This document shows, piece by piece, positions 7,822 to 16,201 of a stretch of DNA of 64,000 bases. The translations under genes were made by a program, and so were the position numbers. Location: assembly GCF_023100805.1 (NCBI RefSeq), contig NZ_CP095855.1, positions 5,249,001 to 5,313,000 on the forward strand. The letters are read 5' to 3'. The DNA comes from Chitinophaga filiformis. Lineage in GTDB: Bacteria; Bacteroidota; Bacteroidia; Chitinophagales; Chitinophagaceae. The notes beneath the pieces were generated by a model. It saw nothing but the letters and a program-made list of their open reading frames with translations. It searched no databases and was not told the origin of the DNA. Every line of letters starts with the position of its first letter. Position 1 is the first letter of the stretch.

Positions 7822-7883
7822 ATCTGGAAGACCCAAATGAAATACCCTTATAGCACAACTTAATTAATAAAAAATATAATATC

Positions 7884-8516
7884 ATGGCACGACTTAAAAA
7901 AGGGCTCTTAAACGGCTTCTCAGGAATGATAGGTAATGCAGTGGGCTATGAATTGAAAGGACAGTATATACTCCGCTCCCGGCCTAAAAAAAGTACCAAA
8001 CCTCCCACCGAGAAACAGCTGGCCTGCCGGGCGAAGATGCGGATCATCAATAGCGTCCTAAACGGGTTTTCTCCTTTTGTAAAAATTGGCTTTGCAGCAA
8101 CTGCCAAAGACCAGACCTTCACCCCCTATAACGCCGCCGTAGCTTATCAGCTGAACCACGCCATAACCGGTAGTTACCCCAATTATGAAATAGACTACAG
8201 CAAACTGCGTGTTACGGAAGGCGTGATCATTACCGATGACCTTCATCCTACCGTCTTCCTGCAGGGCGATACACTGCTATTCAACTGGACCCCCGCTATA
8301 GATTACCCCGCCGGTACGGATCATGTTATGCTACTGGCATATGCGCCTGCGCTAGGGCAAGCAGTTTATAATTTATGCGGCGCCAAAAGAAGGACTGGTC
8401 AGGATGTCCTTCAGCTACCTCAAAGCTGGCGGCAACAAAAAATTAAGACCTACCTGGCATTCAGGAGTGAGACCAGTAGTATGTGTAGTAACAGCCTATA
8501 TTTAGGTACCGTTTAA
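7884..8516 (+). CDS. DUF6266 family protein
   Basis: A 210-residue protein whose first 60 residues match the DUF6266 pattern: G-x-x-G-x-x-G-x-A/V-x-G at 13-22, then LRSRPKKSTKPPTEKQ. The C-terminal half is a beta-rich domain (LLFNWTPAIDYPAGTDHVMLLAYAP) of Ig-like character. No signal peptide is evident. The family is frequent in Chitinophaga and Pedobacter relatives and its role is unknown. The gene stands alone behind five phased 11-bp repeats, so it is likely tightly regulated. Two shorter relatives and one diverged C-terminal relative occur at 44-48 kb in this window. Confidence 0.75.
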   Translation: MARLKKGLLNGFSGMIGNAVGYELKGQYILRSRPKKSTKPPTEKQLACRAKMRIINSVLNGFSPFVKIGFAATAKDQTFTPYNAAVAYQLNHAITGSYPNYEIDYSKLRVTEGVIITDDLHPTVFLQGDTLLFNWTPAIDYPAGTDHVMLLAYAPALGQAVYNLCGAKRRTGQDVLQLPQSWRQQKIKTYLAFRSETSSMCSNSLYLGTV

Positions 8517-8615
8517 TCTTATCTACAACGGTGAGAACCCAACGTTTCTACCAGTTAAGGAGCAAAATTTTTTTGTCGTTTTTGAAAAAAATGCTAGATT
8601 AATAATCTGTTAGCT

Positions 8616-8699
8616 GCCCAGGTGGCGAAATTGGTAGACGCACTGTGCTTAGAACGCAGCGTTCGTAAGGACGTGCTGGTTCGAATCCAGTCCTGGGCA
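8616..8699 (+). tRNA. tRNA-Leu (anticodon UAG)
   Basis: Acceptor stem GCCCAGG (8616-8622) pairs with CCTGGGC (8692-8698), discriminator A at 8699. The anticodon stem CTGTG/CGCAG encloses the loop CTTAGAA, giving anticodon TAG (UAG), which reads CUN leucine codons. A long variable arm (GTTCGTAAGGACG region) and the T-loop GGTTCGAATCC confirm a class II tRNA. CCA is not encoded. A terminator follows directly. Confidence 0.96.
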
Positions 8700-8705
8700 C
8701 GTAAT

Positions 8706-8741
8706 AGGCTTGTAAGCAATTGACTTACAAGCCTTTTTTTT
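8706..8741 (+). terminator. Intrinsic terminator after tRNA-Leu
   Basis: Perfect 11-bp stem AGGCTTGTAAG (8706-8716) with CTTACAAGCCT (8724-8734), 7-nt loop, then a run of T to about 8741. Its position 6 nt after the tRNA fits transcription termination of a monocistronic tRNA. Confidence 0.9.
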
Positions 8742-8886
8742 ATTTTAGCACACTCCGTCTTTCCCCTCCTTTCGAAAATGTCGCTACTGGGCACATAGAC
8801 TTTGAACCGTCCGTGATTACAAAGACAGCGAAGTCAGATTGTCGAATTTCCTGGTGAAGGATTTAAACCAAACAGGACCCCATCAT

Positions 8887-10023
8887 TTACGGATTTATTT
8901 TACTGCGTACAGACTGTTTCGTCACCCAGTCCAATATATACTGATATGCGTCAACATCCGCCGGAATACGCACATCAGGTGGAAAACCTATACTATCAAC
9001 TGTCGCCTCAGATAGACGGCATGATCGCTGGGTAGGAATGACTAATTCCATGAAGGGACATCCGGGTGGATTCAACCAGACAACATCCCCGTAATCTACC
9101 ACTCCTCGTGTGTTGTCACCAAAAACAGTCACACGCTTGCTCTGTCTTGCCATACTTACAAAATTCTCTGCAGAACTTCCAGTAGCTCTATCCGTGATGA
9201 TACTAACTCTCTCCGGGCGGGAAAAAAACAGTTCCATTTTAATGGTGTCGGTACATTTGCCCGCAAAATTGACAAACCCGGCCTTTCTTTCTTCAAGTAA
9301 GGCGATAGCACGATCAAAAAACGCTTTCATTTGATCTCCGATGTCTGGTTTACCAAGGGCTTCTTTGTATAACGCTATTGCGTCAGGAGATACCCTTACT
9401 TCCCGGTAGTATACAACAAATGGATTACTATAAATAAACGGCATTAATGAAGCATATGTCATGTCATACCCACCATCATTATTACGCAAGTCAACTATGA
9501 GATGAGGTGTTGCCTTGAGCAGCTCCACATTCGATTTCACAAGACTATCAATGATTGCCTTATACTTTTGCTCAAAAGATGGTAGCGTTAATAATACAGT
9601 ACTATCATCTATCTGCTTAAAGGCAGTACTGTTGGTGATATGTGAAGTTAGAACCTTCCCGTTGTACATCACTTTCTTCAGAGAATCAATCCGCTCACGG
9701 TGCTGACGGACATATTCCCAGTTATATTGTGTTCTGACATGTGCATCCTTAAAAAATGCGGTATATTGACGGGTCAGCAAATAACAACTATCTACGTTAT
9801 GTATTGCAGATGATTGCTTAATAAGCATCTTCAACAACAGATCATACTCCTTTTTATTAGCAGCAGTTACTTTGTTGGGGAATCCGGCATAAACAGTCTC
9901 TACTTTTTGCTGCACAAAACGCATAATGTCGGTACAGTTACAATTTTCCGCCTTTTGCGCAAAGGCCTTACCCGCCATTATGAATAGAAAGGTAAGCATG
10001 ACGCTGGTAAATCTGGATAACAT
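8887..10023 (-). CDS. Secreted S41-family (C-terminal processing) peptidase
   Basis: A 378-residue exported protein with signal peptide MLSRFTSVMLTFLFIMAGKAFAQ. The S41 core is visible: HLIVDLRNNDGGYD near 177-190, VSIITDRATGSSAENF with the likely catalytic Ser in GSSAENF, and a following GDNTRGVVDYGD segment where the general base Lys of tail-specific proteases is replaced. It therefore belongs to the tricorn-core-like or IRBP-like branch found widely in Bacteroidota periplasms, not CtpA itself. No PDZ domain is seen. Monocistronic; substrate unknown. Confidence 0.85.
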   Translation of the reverse strand: MLSRFTSVMLTFLFIMAGKAFAQKAENCNCTDIMRFVQQKVETVYAGFPNKVTAANKKEYDLLLKMLIKQSSAIHNVDSCYLLTRQYTAFFKDAHVRTQYNWEYVRQHRERIDSLKKVMYNGKVLTSHITNSTAFKQIDDSTVLLTLPSFEQKYKAIIDSLVKSNVELLKATPHLIVDLRNNDGGYDMTYASLMPFIYSNPFVVYYREVRVSPDAIALYKEALGKPDIGDQMKAFFDRAIALLEERKAGFVNFAGKCTDTIKMELFFSRPERVSIITDRATGSSAENFVSMARQSKRVTVFGDNTRGVVDYGDVVWLNPPGCPFMELVIPTQRSCRLSEATVDSIGFPPDVRIPADVDAYQYILDWVTKQSVRSKINP

Positions 10024-10343
10024 ACGTGGAAATGGGTTAATGGTGGAATTAAAATACCGATAAAGATACTACTAGTTTCGTAAAATGCAAATCGAAAAGC
10101 ACTACCTTCCAGCCCATTCTAATAATCATGTGCATTAAGTAGCTAATAATCGATGGTAAACCTCTTCTAAAAGCTGAATAAAATATGGCTCCTTTCGCTT
10201 AAATCTTAACGTGCAATTTATTTTACTATATCTAAAGGCTGATTTAATATATAAAGTAAGGCACTTTGTATATATAAAAATACGCGGAGTCAACAAAAAT
10301 ATACTTTAGCCCAACATCAACATTGAACGTTATCTCTTAGTAA
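10024..10343. promoter_or_regulatory. Promoter-like region resembling the ECF sigma promoter at 18.5 kb
   Basis: The stretch has no gene. It holds the promoter of the leftward S41 gene and, on the plus strand, CTTAAATCTTAACG (10198-10211), GGCTGATTTA (10237-10246) and GGCACTTTGTATA (about 10260-10272). The same first two blocks occur, 30 bp apart instead of 25, at 18532-18545 and 18576-18585 before the ECF sigma gene, followed by a similar GGTACTTTATAC. This suggests a duplicated promoter ahead of the gene remnant at 10344. Confidence 0.45.
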
Positions 10344-10584
10344 ATGAAAGCAGCATCTATATCCTTTCTGCCACTTTATTTTGGCAGTAGTAGTCCATGC
10401 ATATCCGCAGGAGAAAGTTACCATTAGCGGCATAATATCTAATAAGCCCAATGACTTCACAGGAAAAAGACTTTATTCAACTTGCCGGCGATGTAGCCGG
10501 TCAGCAACGCTCACATTCTGGAAAGCGGTGAAGTCATCTGGCGATTTATCAAACAGGTCTGTAAAAAAAAGTAATGTGCAATGA
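10344..10584 (+). pseudogene. Frameshifted remnant of a secreted protein gene
   Basis: From the ATG at 10344 the frame reads MKAASISFLPL, then one surplus T near 10376-10380 shifts it; in the next frame it continues ILAVVVHAYPQEKVTISGIISN. Joined, this is a good signal peptide and mature N-terminus of the kind seen in DUF4369/TlpA-type or CarboxypepD_reg proteins of this phylum. After about residue 45 the sequence degenerates, and an inverted copy of the ATGACTTCAC segment appears (10450-10460 versus 10526-10540). The stop at 10584 overlaps the start of the PAP2 gene. Confidence in decay is moderate; the identity of the parent gene is not known. Confidence 0.5.
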
Positions 10585-11408
10585 ATGTAAAGGTTATTAA
10601 TAATTATTCTAAGCTCAAACCATCTCTATTTTATTTGCCCATATCCTTGTTGGCCGCAATTACTTTATTTTTACACCACAAGGATGCTTTACACACTGAT
10701 AAATATGTACAGATTCAAAAGGACGTTTTCTTTTTTATTAACTATAATTTAGGCCAATACCCGGATATCATTTACAATCTTACCCAATTAGGAGATGCTT
10801 CAATTATCTTGTCTATTTTAAGCATTTTCATATTGTACGCGCCTAAAATGTGGGAGTCATTAATGTCGGCATCGCTTGTTTCCCTTGTATTCTCTGTCGG
10901 TTTAAAAAATATACTTCGCGTGCCGAGACCCGCTGTAATGTTTGATAATAATTGCTTTGTTATTATCGGGAAAAAAGCTGTTGGTTTTGCCAGTTTACCA
11001 TCCGGACACTCAATTACAGTATTTACAACATTTACTGTTCTGTTGTTTGCATTTATGCCCGAAAAGCCGCCCCATAAAATCTTATGGGTTCTTTTTACAA
11101 TCATAACAGGATTAACTATTGCGTTTACAAGGGTAGGCGTAGGAGCGCACTATCCGCTAGACGTTATCATTGGCAGTATTGTCGGATATATTTCGGGACT
11201 GGCAGGAATCTTTATCAGCCGGAAGTATAGCATCTGGGCCTGGGTCAACAATAAAAAATACTATCCTATTTTTATCTTATCATTACTGGCTTGTTTTATG
11301 TCATTGATCAGCCAGGTAATCGACAAAAATTTGATAATATTATATTTTGTATTAATTTGCGTGATTTTTCCGATCTACAAAATGGCTTATGCGTTTATTA
11401 AAAGATAA
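10581..11408 (+). CDS. PAP2-family membrane phosphatase (lipid A or isoprenoid phosphatase-like)
   Basis: A 275-residue membrane protein with about seven TM segments and the full PAP2 catalytic triad of motifs: K109-x6-RP (KNILRVPRP), PSGHS at 140-144, and R184-x5-H190-x3-D194 (RVGVGAHYPLD). PAP2 enzymes in this setting remove phosphate from lipid A (LpxE, LpxF) or from undecaprenyl diphosphate. It overlaps by 20 bp the phosphoethanolamine transferase gene, so the two are translated together; this favours lipid A as substrate. The pap2 neighbour of mcr-1 is a known parallel. Starts at ATG 10581. Confidence 0.88.
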   Translation: MNVKVINNYSKLKPSLFYLPISLLAAITLFLHHKDALHTDKYVQIQKDVFFFINYNLGQYPDIIYNLTQLGDASIILSILSIFILYAPKMWESLMSASLVSLVFSVGLKNILRVPRPAVMFDNNCFVIIGKKAVGFASLPSGHSITVFTTFTVLLFAFMPEKPPHKILWVLFTIITGLTIAFTRVGVGAHYPLDVIIGSIVGYISGLAGIFISRKYSIWAWVNNKKYYPIFILSLLACFMSLISQVIDKNLIILYFVLICVIFPIYKMAYAFIKR

Positions 11409-12918
11409 TATAAAAATCGTCCACTTTTCTTTACTACTAAGTTGTCTTAACTTCTTATTCTTTCATTTTCCCTTTTTCAAATTCATTTTTACTAATGTAG
11501 ATTATAAAAGTTTTAACGGCATCACCATAATTATTTGTTTTATTATTCTGGCGGTGGTTGCAAATGCTTTTGCCTTTTTTTTGCTGCTCTTTCTATTACG
11601 CTTTGTAGGAAAAATCATCCTGGTATTATTCTTTGTTGTCAGCGCAATTGCGGTTTACTTTATCAATACCTACGGTGTTATAATAGATGGAGGCATGGTA
11701 GGCAATGTGCTAAATACCAATTATACTGAGGCTGCTGGTTTCTTTTCCATAAAATTACTACTCTATGCAATTGTGCTTGGTGTTATTCCTGCTATTATTA
11801 TCATTAAAGCCCAAATAGTATATGTAACATTCAAGCGATTTTTGGCCATCACTTCAGCTACTTTATTATTTATGTTAATTGTAGTATTTGCCAATGCCCA
11901 AAATTGGTTATGGGTTGATAAAAATTCGCCAGTATTAGGTGGGCTTGCAATGCCATGGAGTTACACAGTAAATCTTTCTCTGCATTATATACATAAACAA
12001 CAGGAAAATGAAAAAGAAATATTACTGCCTGATGCCACTATAAAGGATAACCAGAAATCGGTTGTAGTCTTAGTGATCGGAGAATCCGCCAGAAGGGAAA
12101 ATTTCTCTTTATACGGGTACAGTAAAAATACCAATCCGCTTCTTTCAAAAACCCCTGGTGTATTTCACTTTAATGCTACCTCCTGCGCCACCTACACTAC
12201 TGCGGGTGTAAAATGCATTTTAGAACACAAAAATACCGGCGATTTGTATGAGATTCTGCCCAATTATTTATATAGAAATGGCGTAGAGGTTGCATGGAGA
12301 ACCACAAACTGGGGAGAACCACCGGTTCATATAAAGAATTACCTGGGCAAAGACGCGCTGATGAAAGACTGTAAGGGCGAGGGATGCGAGTACGATGAAG
12401 TTCTCTTGAATAATCTGAAAGAGCAAATAGCAGCAAGTACAAAAAATAAGGTATTGATAATATTGCACACAAGTACAAGTCATGGACCTGAGTATAGCAA
12501 AAAATATCCGCCTCAGTTCGAAACTTTTAAGCCAGTCTGCAATAGCGTTGAATTAGCAAAATGTTCTACTACAGAACTGGTCAATGCTTATGACAATACG
12601 ATTGGTTATACCGATTATATTTTATACAATGTAATTGAAGATTTAAAACAATTAAAGGAATATAGAAGTGCCATGATCTTTGTTTCCGACCATGGCGAAT
12701 CTTTAGGAGAAAAAAATCTATACATGCATGGTATGCCTTTAAGACTGGCGCCAAAACAACAATATGAAATTCCTTTTATAGTTTGGACATCTGACAACAG
12801 TTTAAAACAACTGAACACAGAAAATTCATTGTCCCAAGAATATGTATTTCACAGCGTTTTAAATTTCTTGGGCATACAAAGTCCTGTTTATAATGAGGAA
12901 TTGAACATTTTTAAATAG
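11389..12918 (+). CDS. eptA: Phosphoethanolamine transferase (EptA/MCR-like)
   Basis: A 509-residue inner-membrane enzyme with five N-terminal TM segments (residues about 12-165) and a periplasmic sulfatase-fold domain. Metal-site residues are visible: Glu232 in VIGESARR, the acceptor Thr270 in TSCATYTTAGVKC, His in HTSTSHGP, and SDHGES near the C-terminus. Several Cys (SC-x-T, KC, DCKGEGC, KPVCNSVELAKC) match the disulfides of EptA and MCR proteins. The enzyme transfers phosphoethanolamine from phosphatidylethanolamine to lipid A phosphates, lowering polymyxin binding. It forms an operon with the PAP2 gene and ends at a strong terminator. Confidence 0.9.
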   Translation: MRLLKDNIKIVHFSLLLSCLNFLFFHFPFFKFIFTNVDYKSFNGITIIICFIILAVVANAFAFFLLLFLLRFVGKIILVLFFVVSAIAVYFINTYGVIIDGGMVGNVLNTNYTEAAGFFSIKLLLYAIVLGVIPAIIIIKAQIVYVTFKRFLAITSATLLFMLIVVFANAQNWLWVDKNSPVLGGLAMPWSYTVNLSLHYIHKQQENEKEILLPDATIKDNQKSVVVLVIGESARRENFSLYGYSKNTNPLLSKTPGVFHFNATSCATYTTAGVKCILEHKNTGDLYEILPNYLYRNGVEVAWRTTNWGEPPVHIKNYLGKDALMKDCKGEGCEYDEVLLNNLKEQIAASTKNKVLIILHTSTSHGPEYSKKYPPQFETFKPVCNSVELAKCSTTELVNAYDNTIGYTDYILYNVIEDLKQLKEYRSAMIFVSDHGESLGEKNLYMHGMPLRLAPKQQYEIPFIVWTSDNSLKQLNTENSLSQEYVFHSVLNFLGIQSPVYNEELNIFK

Positions 12919-12948
12919 CGGACGACCAGGAACCGCTTAAACTTATTG

Positions 12949-12992
12949 AAAAAATGCCCCCTCAAATCCAACGATCTGAGGGGGCATTTTTT
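12949..12992 (+). terminator. Intrinsic terminator of the PAP2-eptA operon
   Basis: A 14-bp perfect stem (12951-12964 with 12977-12990), extended by A-T pairs on both sides, closes a 12-nt loop 32 bp after the eptA stop. The 3' arm ends in seven T, and the 5' arm begins with A, so it is a textbook Rho-independent terminator, potentially bidirectional. Confidence 0.9.
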
Positions 12993-13101
12993 TGTCGGGC
13001 CGGCTGAAATCAGTCGGTCCCAGCAAAAGCGACCACACTGCTTGTCGTAAATCACCCTTAAAATGTCCCAATAGCCTACCTGGGTAGTAAGACAACCTGG
13101 T

Positions 13102-13109
13102 TACTTTTG
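13102..13109 (+). promoter_or_regulatory. -7 element TACTTTTG before the DHFR-like gene
   Basis: TACTTTTG fits the Bacteroidota -7 consensus TAnnTTTG exactly and lies 15 bp before the start codon at 13124, leaving a short leader. No good TTTG is found at -33, so the assignment rests on the -7 match alone. Confidence 0.4.
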
Positions 13110-13123
13110 TAAAAACTAATAAA

Positions 13124-13651
13124 ATGAGAAAGATAAAATTACAAATGAACATCTTACTTGACAATAAATGGGACAGCGGAATGTCGGACTTTAGTATCGA
13201 CAATCTCGCCAATGTGGACTGCATTCTGCATGGTAGAAAAACCGCGGAAGGGTTTATTCCATATTGGGCTGAAGTGGCAAACAATCCCAATGACGGTGAG
13301 CATAAACTCGGAATACGGTTTGCAGAAATTCCAAATGTGATTTTTTCAAATACCCTCAAGGACAGCAATTTGGACAATACAACCATTATAAATGGCAATT
13401 TAGCAGAGGCAATAAAAGCACTGAAAAATAAAGATGGCAAAGACATCATTGTCTATGGTGGTGACTCATTTGTATCGTCATTAATACAACATGATTTAAT
13501 CGACGAGTATTATGTACTTGCAAACCCTGCCGCATTAGGTAACGGACAACAAACCTTCAATCCTTTAAAAAATGAATTAGCGTTAAAACTTGTAGACTGC
13601 AAACCGTTTGCCTGCGGCGCGGTTTTAGTATCTTACTCAAGACAGCGATAA
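13124..13651 (+). CDS. Dihydrofolate reductase family protein (RibD C-terminal type)
   Basis: A 175-residue protein of the RibD-C/DHFR fold. Visible features are the first strand MRKIKLQMNILLD, the NADPH-loop HGRKTAEGFIPYW near 42-54, IPNVIFSNTL near 90, IVYGGDSFVSSLIQHDLIDEYYV near 124-146 and the C-terminal strand ALKLVDCKPFACGAVLVSYS. Such standalone proteins are common in Bacteroidota genomes, often annotated as DHFR family without proof of dihydrofolate reduction. No operon partner. The active-site Asp of RibD is not evident, so reductase substrate is unknown. Confidence 0.82.
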   Translation: MRKIKLQMNILLDNKWDSGMSDFSIDNLANVDCILHGRKTAEGFIPYWAEVANNPNDGEHKLGIRFAEIPNVIFSNTLKDSNLDNTTIINGNLAEAIKALKNKDGKDIIVYGGDSFVSSLIQHDLIDEYYVLANPAALGNGQQTFNPLKNELALKLVDCKPFACGAVLVSYSRQR

Positions 13652-13741
13652 CATCAAAACAGGTATACCAGCCGATAACAGCGCATTCCAGTAACTTTCC
13701 GCTATCAAAGAACATAGTAACCAATAAGTATTAAATAGATA

Positions 13742-14569
13742 ATGTCAGAACAATTATACTTTTTCAAATTCGATAAGGAAATTGCAAGCAATAAACTATC
13801 TACTTTGATTAAAGAGGATGCTAATTTTTCTTACAAACAATACCTCTCTGAAAATCATAGCAACAATAAGAAGAATTTGCAGTTCAATACCATAGTAAGC
13901 AAGATAGATAACAACATCGAACTGCTGTCAACCGAGGAACTCTGGAGCTTGTACTTTTGGTTTTCTGAAAGAACTGAAAAACTAAAGCCTAATATTGAAT
14001 ATTTTAGTATAGCTGGCAAAACGCATGAGGAAATGCGCAATTATGGTTTAGATTTATTCTATGAATTCACTACTACATCACAACTAAGATATTTTTATAA
14101 CTTATTAGGAGATTACGACTCACTAACAGATCAGTGGATTGAAGATAGCTGTGTGTCTGATGAGTTAAATGGTTTTTTAAATTATGCTATTTGCTATTGT
14201 GGTGAATTGACGATTTTCCTGAACAAGTATTACTATAAAAGCCATGATACTGATGATGAAAATTTACATATAGCACAACTAATTAACGATATCAATTCAA
14301 AGTCAAATAGCTATTTTCATAAATTGGCACTATCAGAACTAGAACGATCAAAAGAGTATAATAATGAAACTATGCAATTGGTTCCAAAAGTGATTGAATT
14401 TCGTCAAGCCAATGATGGTAAATCTTATGAGATGCCTATGGAATTGTATGAAATTGAAAAAAGAGAAAGTAAAATTATCAGTGTTGCATGTTTACTAGAC
14501 ACAGCTATAAGCCTTAAAGAAGAAATCAAGAATTATAATGGACAAATCGTAAGATTACACGCGTATTAA
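13742..14569 (+). CDS. Unknown AT-rich protein
   Basis: A 275-residue soluble, mostly helical, acidic protein with no signal peptide and no motif I recognise. Aromatic-rich segments occur in the middle (LWSLYFWFSERTEKLKPNIEYF and LRYFYNLLGDYDSLTDQW). Base composition is visibly more AT-rich than in neighbouring genes, which may reflect acquisition by transfer. A terminator hairpin overlaps the region of its stop codon, so it ends a transcript. Similar lone hypothetical genes in this group are often immunity or phage-related, but nothing here proves that. Confidence 0.6.
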   Translation: MSEQLYFFKFDKEIASNKLSTLIKEDANFSYKQYLSENHSNNKKNLQFNTIVSKIDNNIELLSTEELWSLYFWFSERTEKLKPNIEYFSIAGKTHEEMRNYGLDLFYEFTTTSQLRYFYNLLGDYDSLTDQWIEDSCVSDELNGFLNYAICYCGELTIFLNKYYYKSHDTDDENLHIAQLINDINSKSNSYFHKLALSELERSKEYNNETMQLVPKVIEFRQANDGKSYEMPMELYEIEKRESKIISVACLLDTAISLKEEIKNYNGQIVRLHAY

Positions 14570-14596
14570 AGGTCGGAGACATCTCCGACCTTTGGT
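14568..14596 (+). terminator. Terminator overlapping the stop of the unknown gene
   Basis: Stem AAAGGTCGGAGA (14568-14579) pairs with TCTCCGACCTTT (14582-14593), a near-continuous palindrome with a tiny loop, followed by GGTTTTTT. It begins inside the TAA stop codon of the preceding gene. Confidence 0.8.
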
Positions 14597-14734
14597 TTTT
14601 TAATATTGTCAAGGCCTGCTCTGGTCCTGCCTGTCAGCTCGATGATTACATCACGTGCCGATAAATTATGAAAAATAGCGTGCAGACAAATTACAGCGCC
14701 AGAACTTTCCAGTATTAACTTACGTTTCTATCAA

Positions 14735-15601
14735 TTAACCGTATATGCTTTGCAAAAAATCTTTTAAACTGACCGGACTCCTACCCAGTAATTGTTTTAC
14801 ATCACTTTTATTGGTATCGAATTCTCCGTTAGCAATCGCCACACAGAACCTTGCAATGTACGCTGCATCATCTTCAGAAGCACCGATCTGTACAAGCCAT
14901 GCAATATATGAACTTACCTCCGGCTGTTTATAAGTTATTGTTTTTCCGGTAATCTCTGATAGTAGGTCAGCAATCTCCCCGAAGGAAAAAGCGGTTTCTG
15001 CAGCAATGACATATTCCTTATTTTCGTGGCCGGGAGTAGTCAGTACAACGGCTAAAGCTTCAGCCATTTCCGTTATTGGCAAAAAGGGAGTTTTGCCATC
15101 CCCGGCAGGAATAGAAATACCACTGTTTAATATATCCTTTCCAGATAATACGGGAATCATGTCAGCATACATGGTATTATCCATCAAAGTATAAGGAATG
15201 GCTACTTGTTTTAGATAATCAGCTGTGTATGCATGATATCGAACCTCCTCCGCCATTATACTTTGTTGTAAATTTTTCATGTCAAAGCTCGTATAGATAA
15301 TATGGCCAACACCAGTTTCCCTGGCAGCATTGATCGCATTTTTGTGCTGCTCGAACCTCTTGCTTATATCTGATGAAGAAGATACAAGCAGCAGCTTGTT
15401 CACGCCCCGGAACGCACTTTTTAAAGACTCAAAATCCTGATAGTCGCCAAGTTTTATTTGAACTCCTTTTGATTTTAATTCTGCCGACTTCGTTTCATCT
15501 CTCACCAATGCAGTAATATCGTTTGGGGCTATACCTCTGTTTAATAATGAATTAATGGTGGCTTTACCTAAATTCCCTGTTGCACCGGTTACTAAAATCA
15601 T
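14735..15601 (-). CDS. NmrA/QorB-like NAD(P)-binding oxidoreductase
   Basis: A 288-residue atypical SDR. The nucleotide-binding motif GATGNLG (residues 6-12) follows the first strand MILVTG; LVSSS and the TSFD region correspond to the QorB-type active site. QorB (YtfG) and relatives reduce quinones with NADPH. The frame is open to 15685, but MILVTGATG at 15601 is the natural start because the extra residues precede the first beta strand. It is divergent from an HxlR-family regulator with GTTACC/GGTAAC sites in the 113-bp spacer, the same arrangement as ytfG/ytfH in enterobacteria, suggesting redox- or electrophile-responsive control. Confidence 0.85.
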   Translation of the reverse strand: MILVTGATGNLGKATINSLLNRGIAPNDITALVRDETKSAELKSKGVQIKLGDYQDFESLKSAFRGVNKLLLVSSSSDISKRFEQHKNAINAARETGVGHIIYTSFDMKNLQQSIMAEEVRYHAYTADYLKQVAIPYTLMDNTMYADMIPVLSGKDILNSGISIPAGDGKTPFLPITEMAEALAVVLTTPGHENKEYVIAAETAFSFGEIADLLSEITGKTITYKQPEVSSYIAWLVQIGASEDDAAYIARFCVAIANGEFDTNKSDVKQLLGRSPVSLKDFLQSIYG

Positions 15602-15662
15602 ATTTTTTGTTTTAAGATTAATTACTTTTGTCAGGCAAAGAAACAAATATTGATTTTGAAAA

Positions 15663-15702
15663 GTTACCCTTGCTTTTGGTAACAAGACAAAAAGTGGTAA
15701 CC
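15663..15702. promoter_or_regulatory. Candidate HxlR operator
   Basis: The divergent spacer holds GTTACC (15663-15668), GGTAAC (15678-15683) and GGTAACC (15696-15702). The first two form an inverted repeat, the third repeats the right half. GTTAC/GTAAC half sites also occur in front of the HxlR gene at 30.6 kb, so this is a plausible binding site of the neighbouring regulator. Confidence 0.5.
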
Positions 15703-15714
15703 TAAAAGTGACTA

Positions 15715-16032
15715 ATGGAAAATAATTTGGACCATGCTGACTGTCCTGTTACAGCAGCGATAGCCCTGTTTGCAGGGCGGTGGAAGTTGATGATTTTACA
15801 TGTGCTTTCCAAAAATACCAGACGTTTTGGCGAAATCCAGGTTAGGGTACCTGCTATTTCAAAAAAGGTGTTAACCGAACAATTGAGAGAGCTTGAAGCT
15901 GATGGCTTGATCACCAGGAAACAGTATAAGGAGCTTCCTCCCCGGGTCGAATATACGCTCACTGACTTTGGAAGAAGCCTGTGCCCTTTGTTAATTGATA
16001 TAGCAGCCTGGAAAAGAAAAAACATTGGATAA
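15715..16032 (+). CDS. HxlR-family transcriptional regulator
   Basis: A 105-residue MarR/HxlR winged-helix protein. It shows the family layout: CPVTAAIALFAGRWKLMILHVL near the N-terminus with a single Cys (Cys10), FGEIQ, ISKKVLTEQLRELEADGLITR recognition region and YTLTDFGRSL. Cys near the start is the redox or electrophile sensor in YodB/HypR-type members. The divergent NmrA-type oxidoreductase is the probable target, as in yodB-azoR1 or ytfH-ytfG pairs. Confidence 0.9.
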   Translation: MENNLDHADCPVTAAIALFAGRWKLMILHVLSKNTRRFGEIQVRVPAISKKVLTEQLRELEADGLITRKQYKELPPRVEYTLTDFGRSLCPLLIDIAAWKRKNIG

Positions 16033-16201
16033 ACCAATCAGGATAAGAAAAAGCGTTCCGATTGAAGGCAAATCAAAACTCCTGATCACTGTGACTGTAA
16101 AGTCGTGTCTGGGATAATAAGGATAATGCTCCCGCATTCGGTAAACCATTGCTCCATACCCAAAAGTTATTAAGCGAAGACGAAACTGGTGAAATGTTCA
16201 G

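Larger units (their letters stand above)
6886..7883. other. 1-kb intergenic region without a convincing gene
   Basis: Two overlapping frames of about 100 codons on opposite strands (7435-7756) have no recognisable domain, and neither has a good start context; I regard them as chance. The stretch contains a hairpin (6934-6955, nested in a 6-bp outer pairing 6917-6922 with 6969-6974), a candidate structured RNA (7198-7333), a short palindrome GATTGCA-TAT-TGCAATC at 7526-7542, and five 11-bp repeats (7767-7821). Confidence 0.5.

Noticed and set aside
8594..8794. Leftward frame across tRNA-Leu
   Set aside because: Runs through a well-formed tRNA and its terminator; shadow only.
8787..8794. CTGGGCAC, a copy of the 3' end of tRNA-Leu, as a possible attachment site
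   Set aside because: Only 8 bp and no integrase or phage genes nearby; insufficient to claim an att site.
16033..16201. Two adjacent open frames between HxlR and the membrane gene
   Set aside because: Joined they give about 50 residues with no recognised motif; not enough to call a pseudogene.
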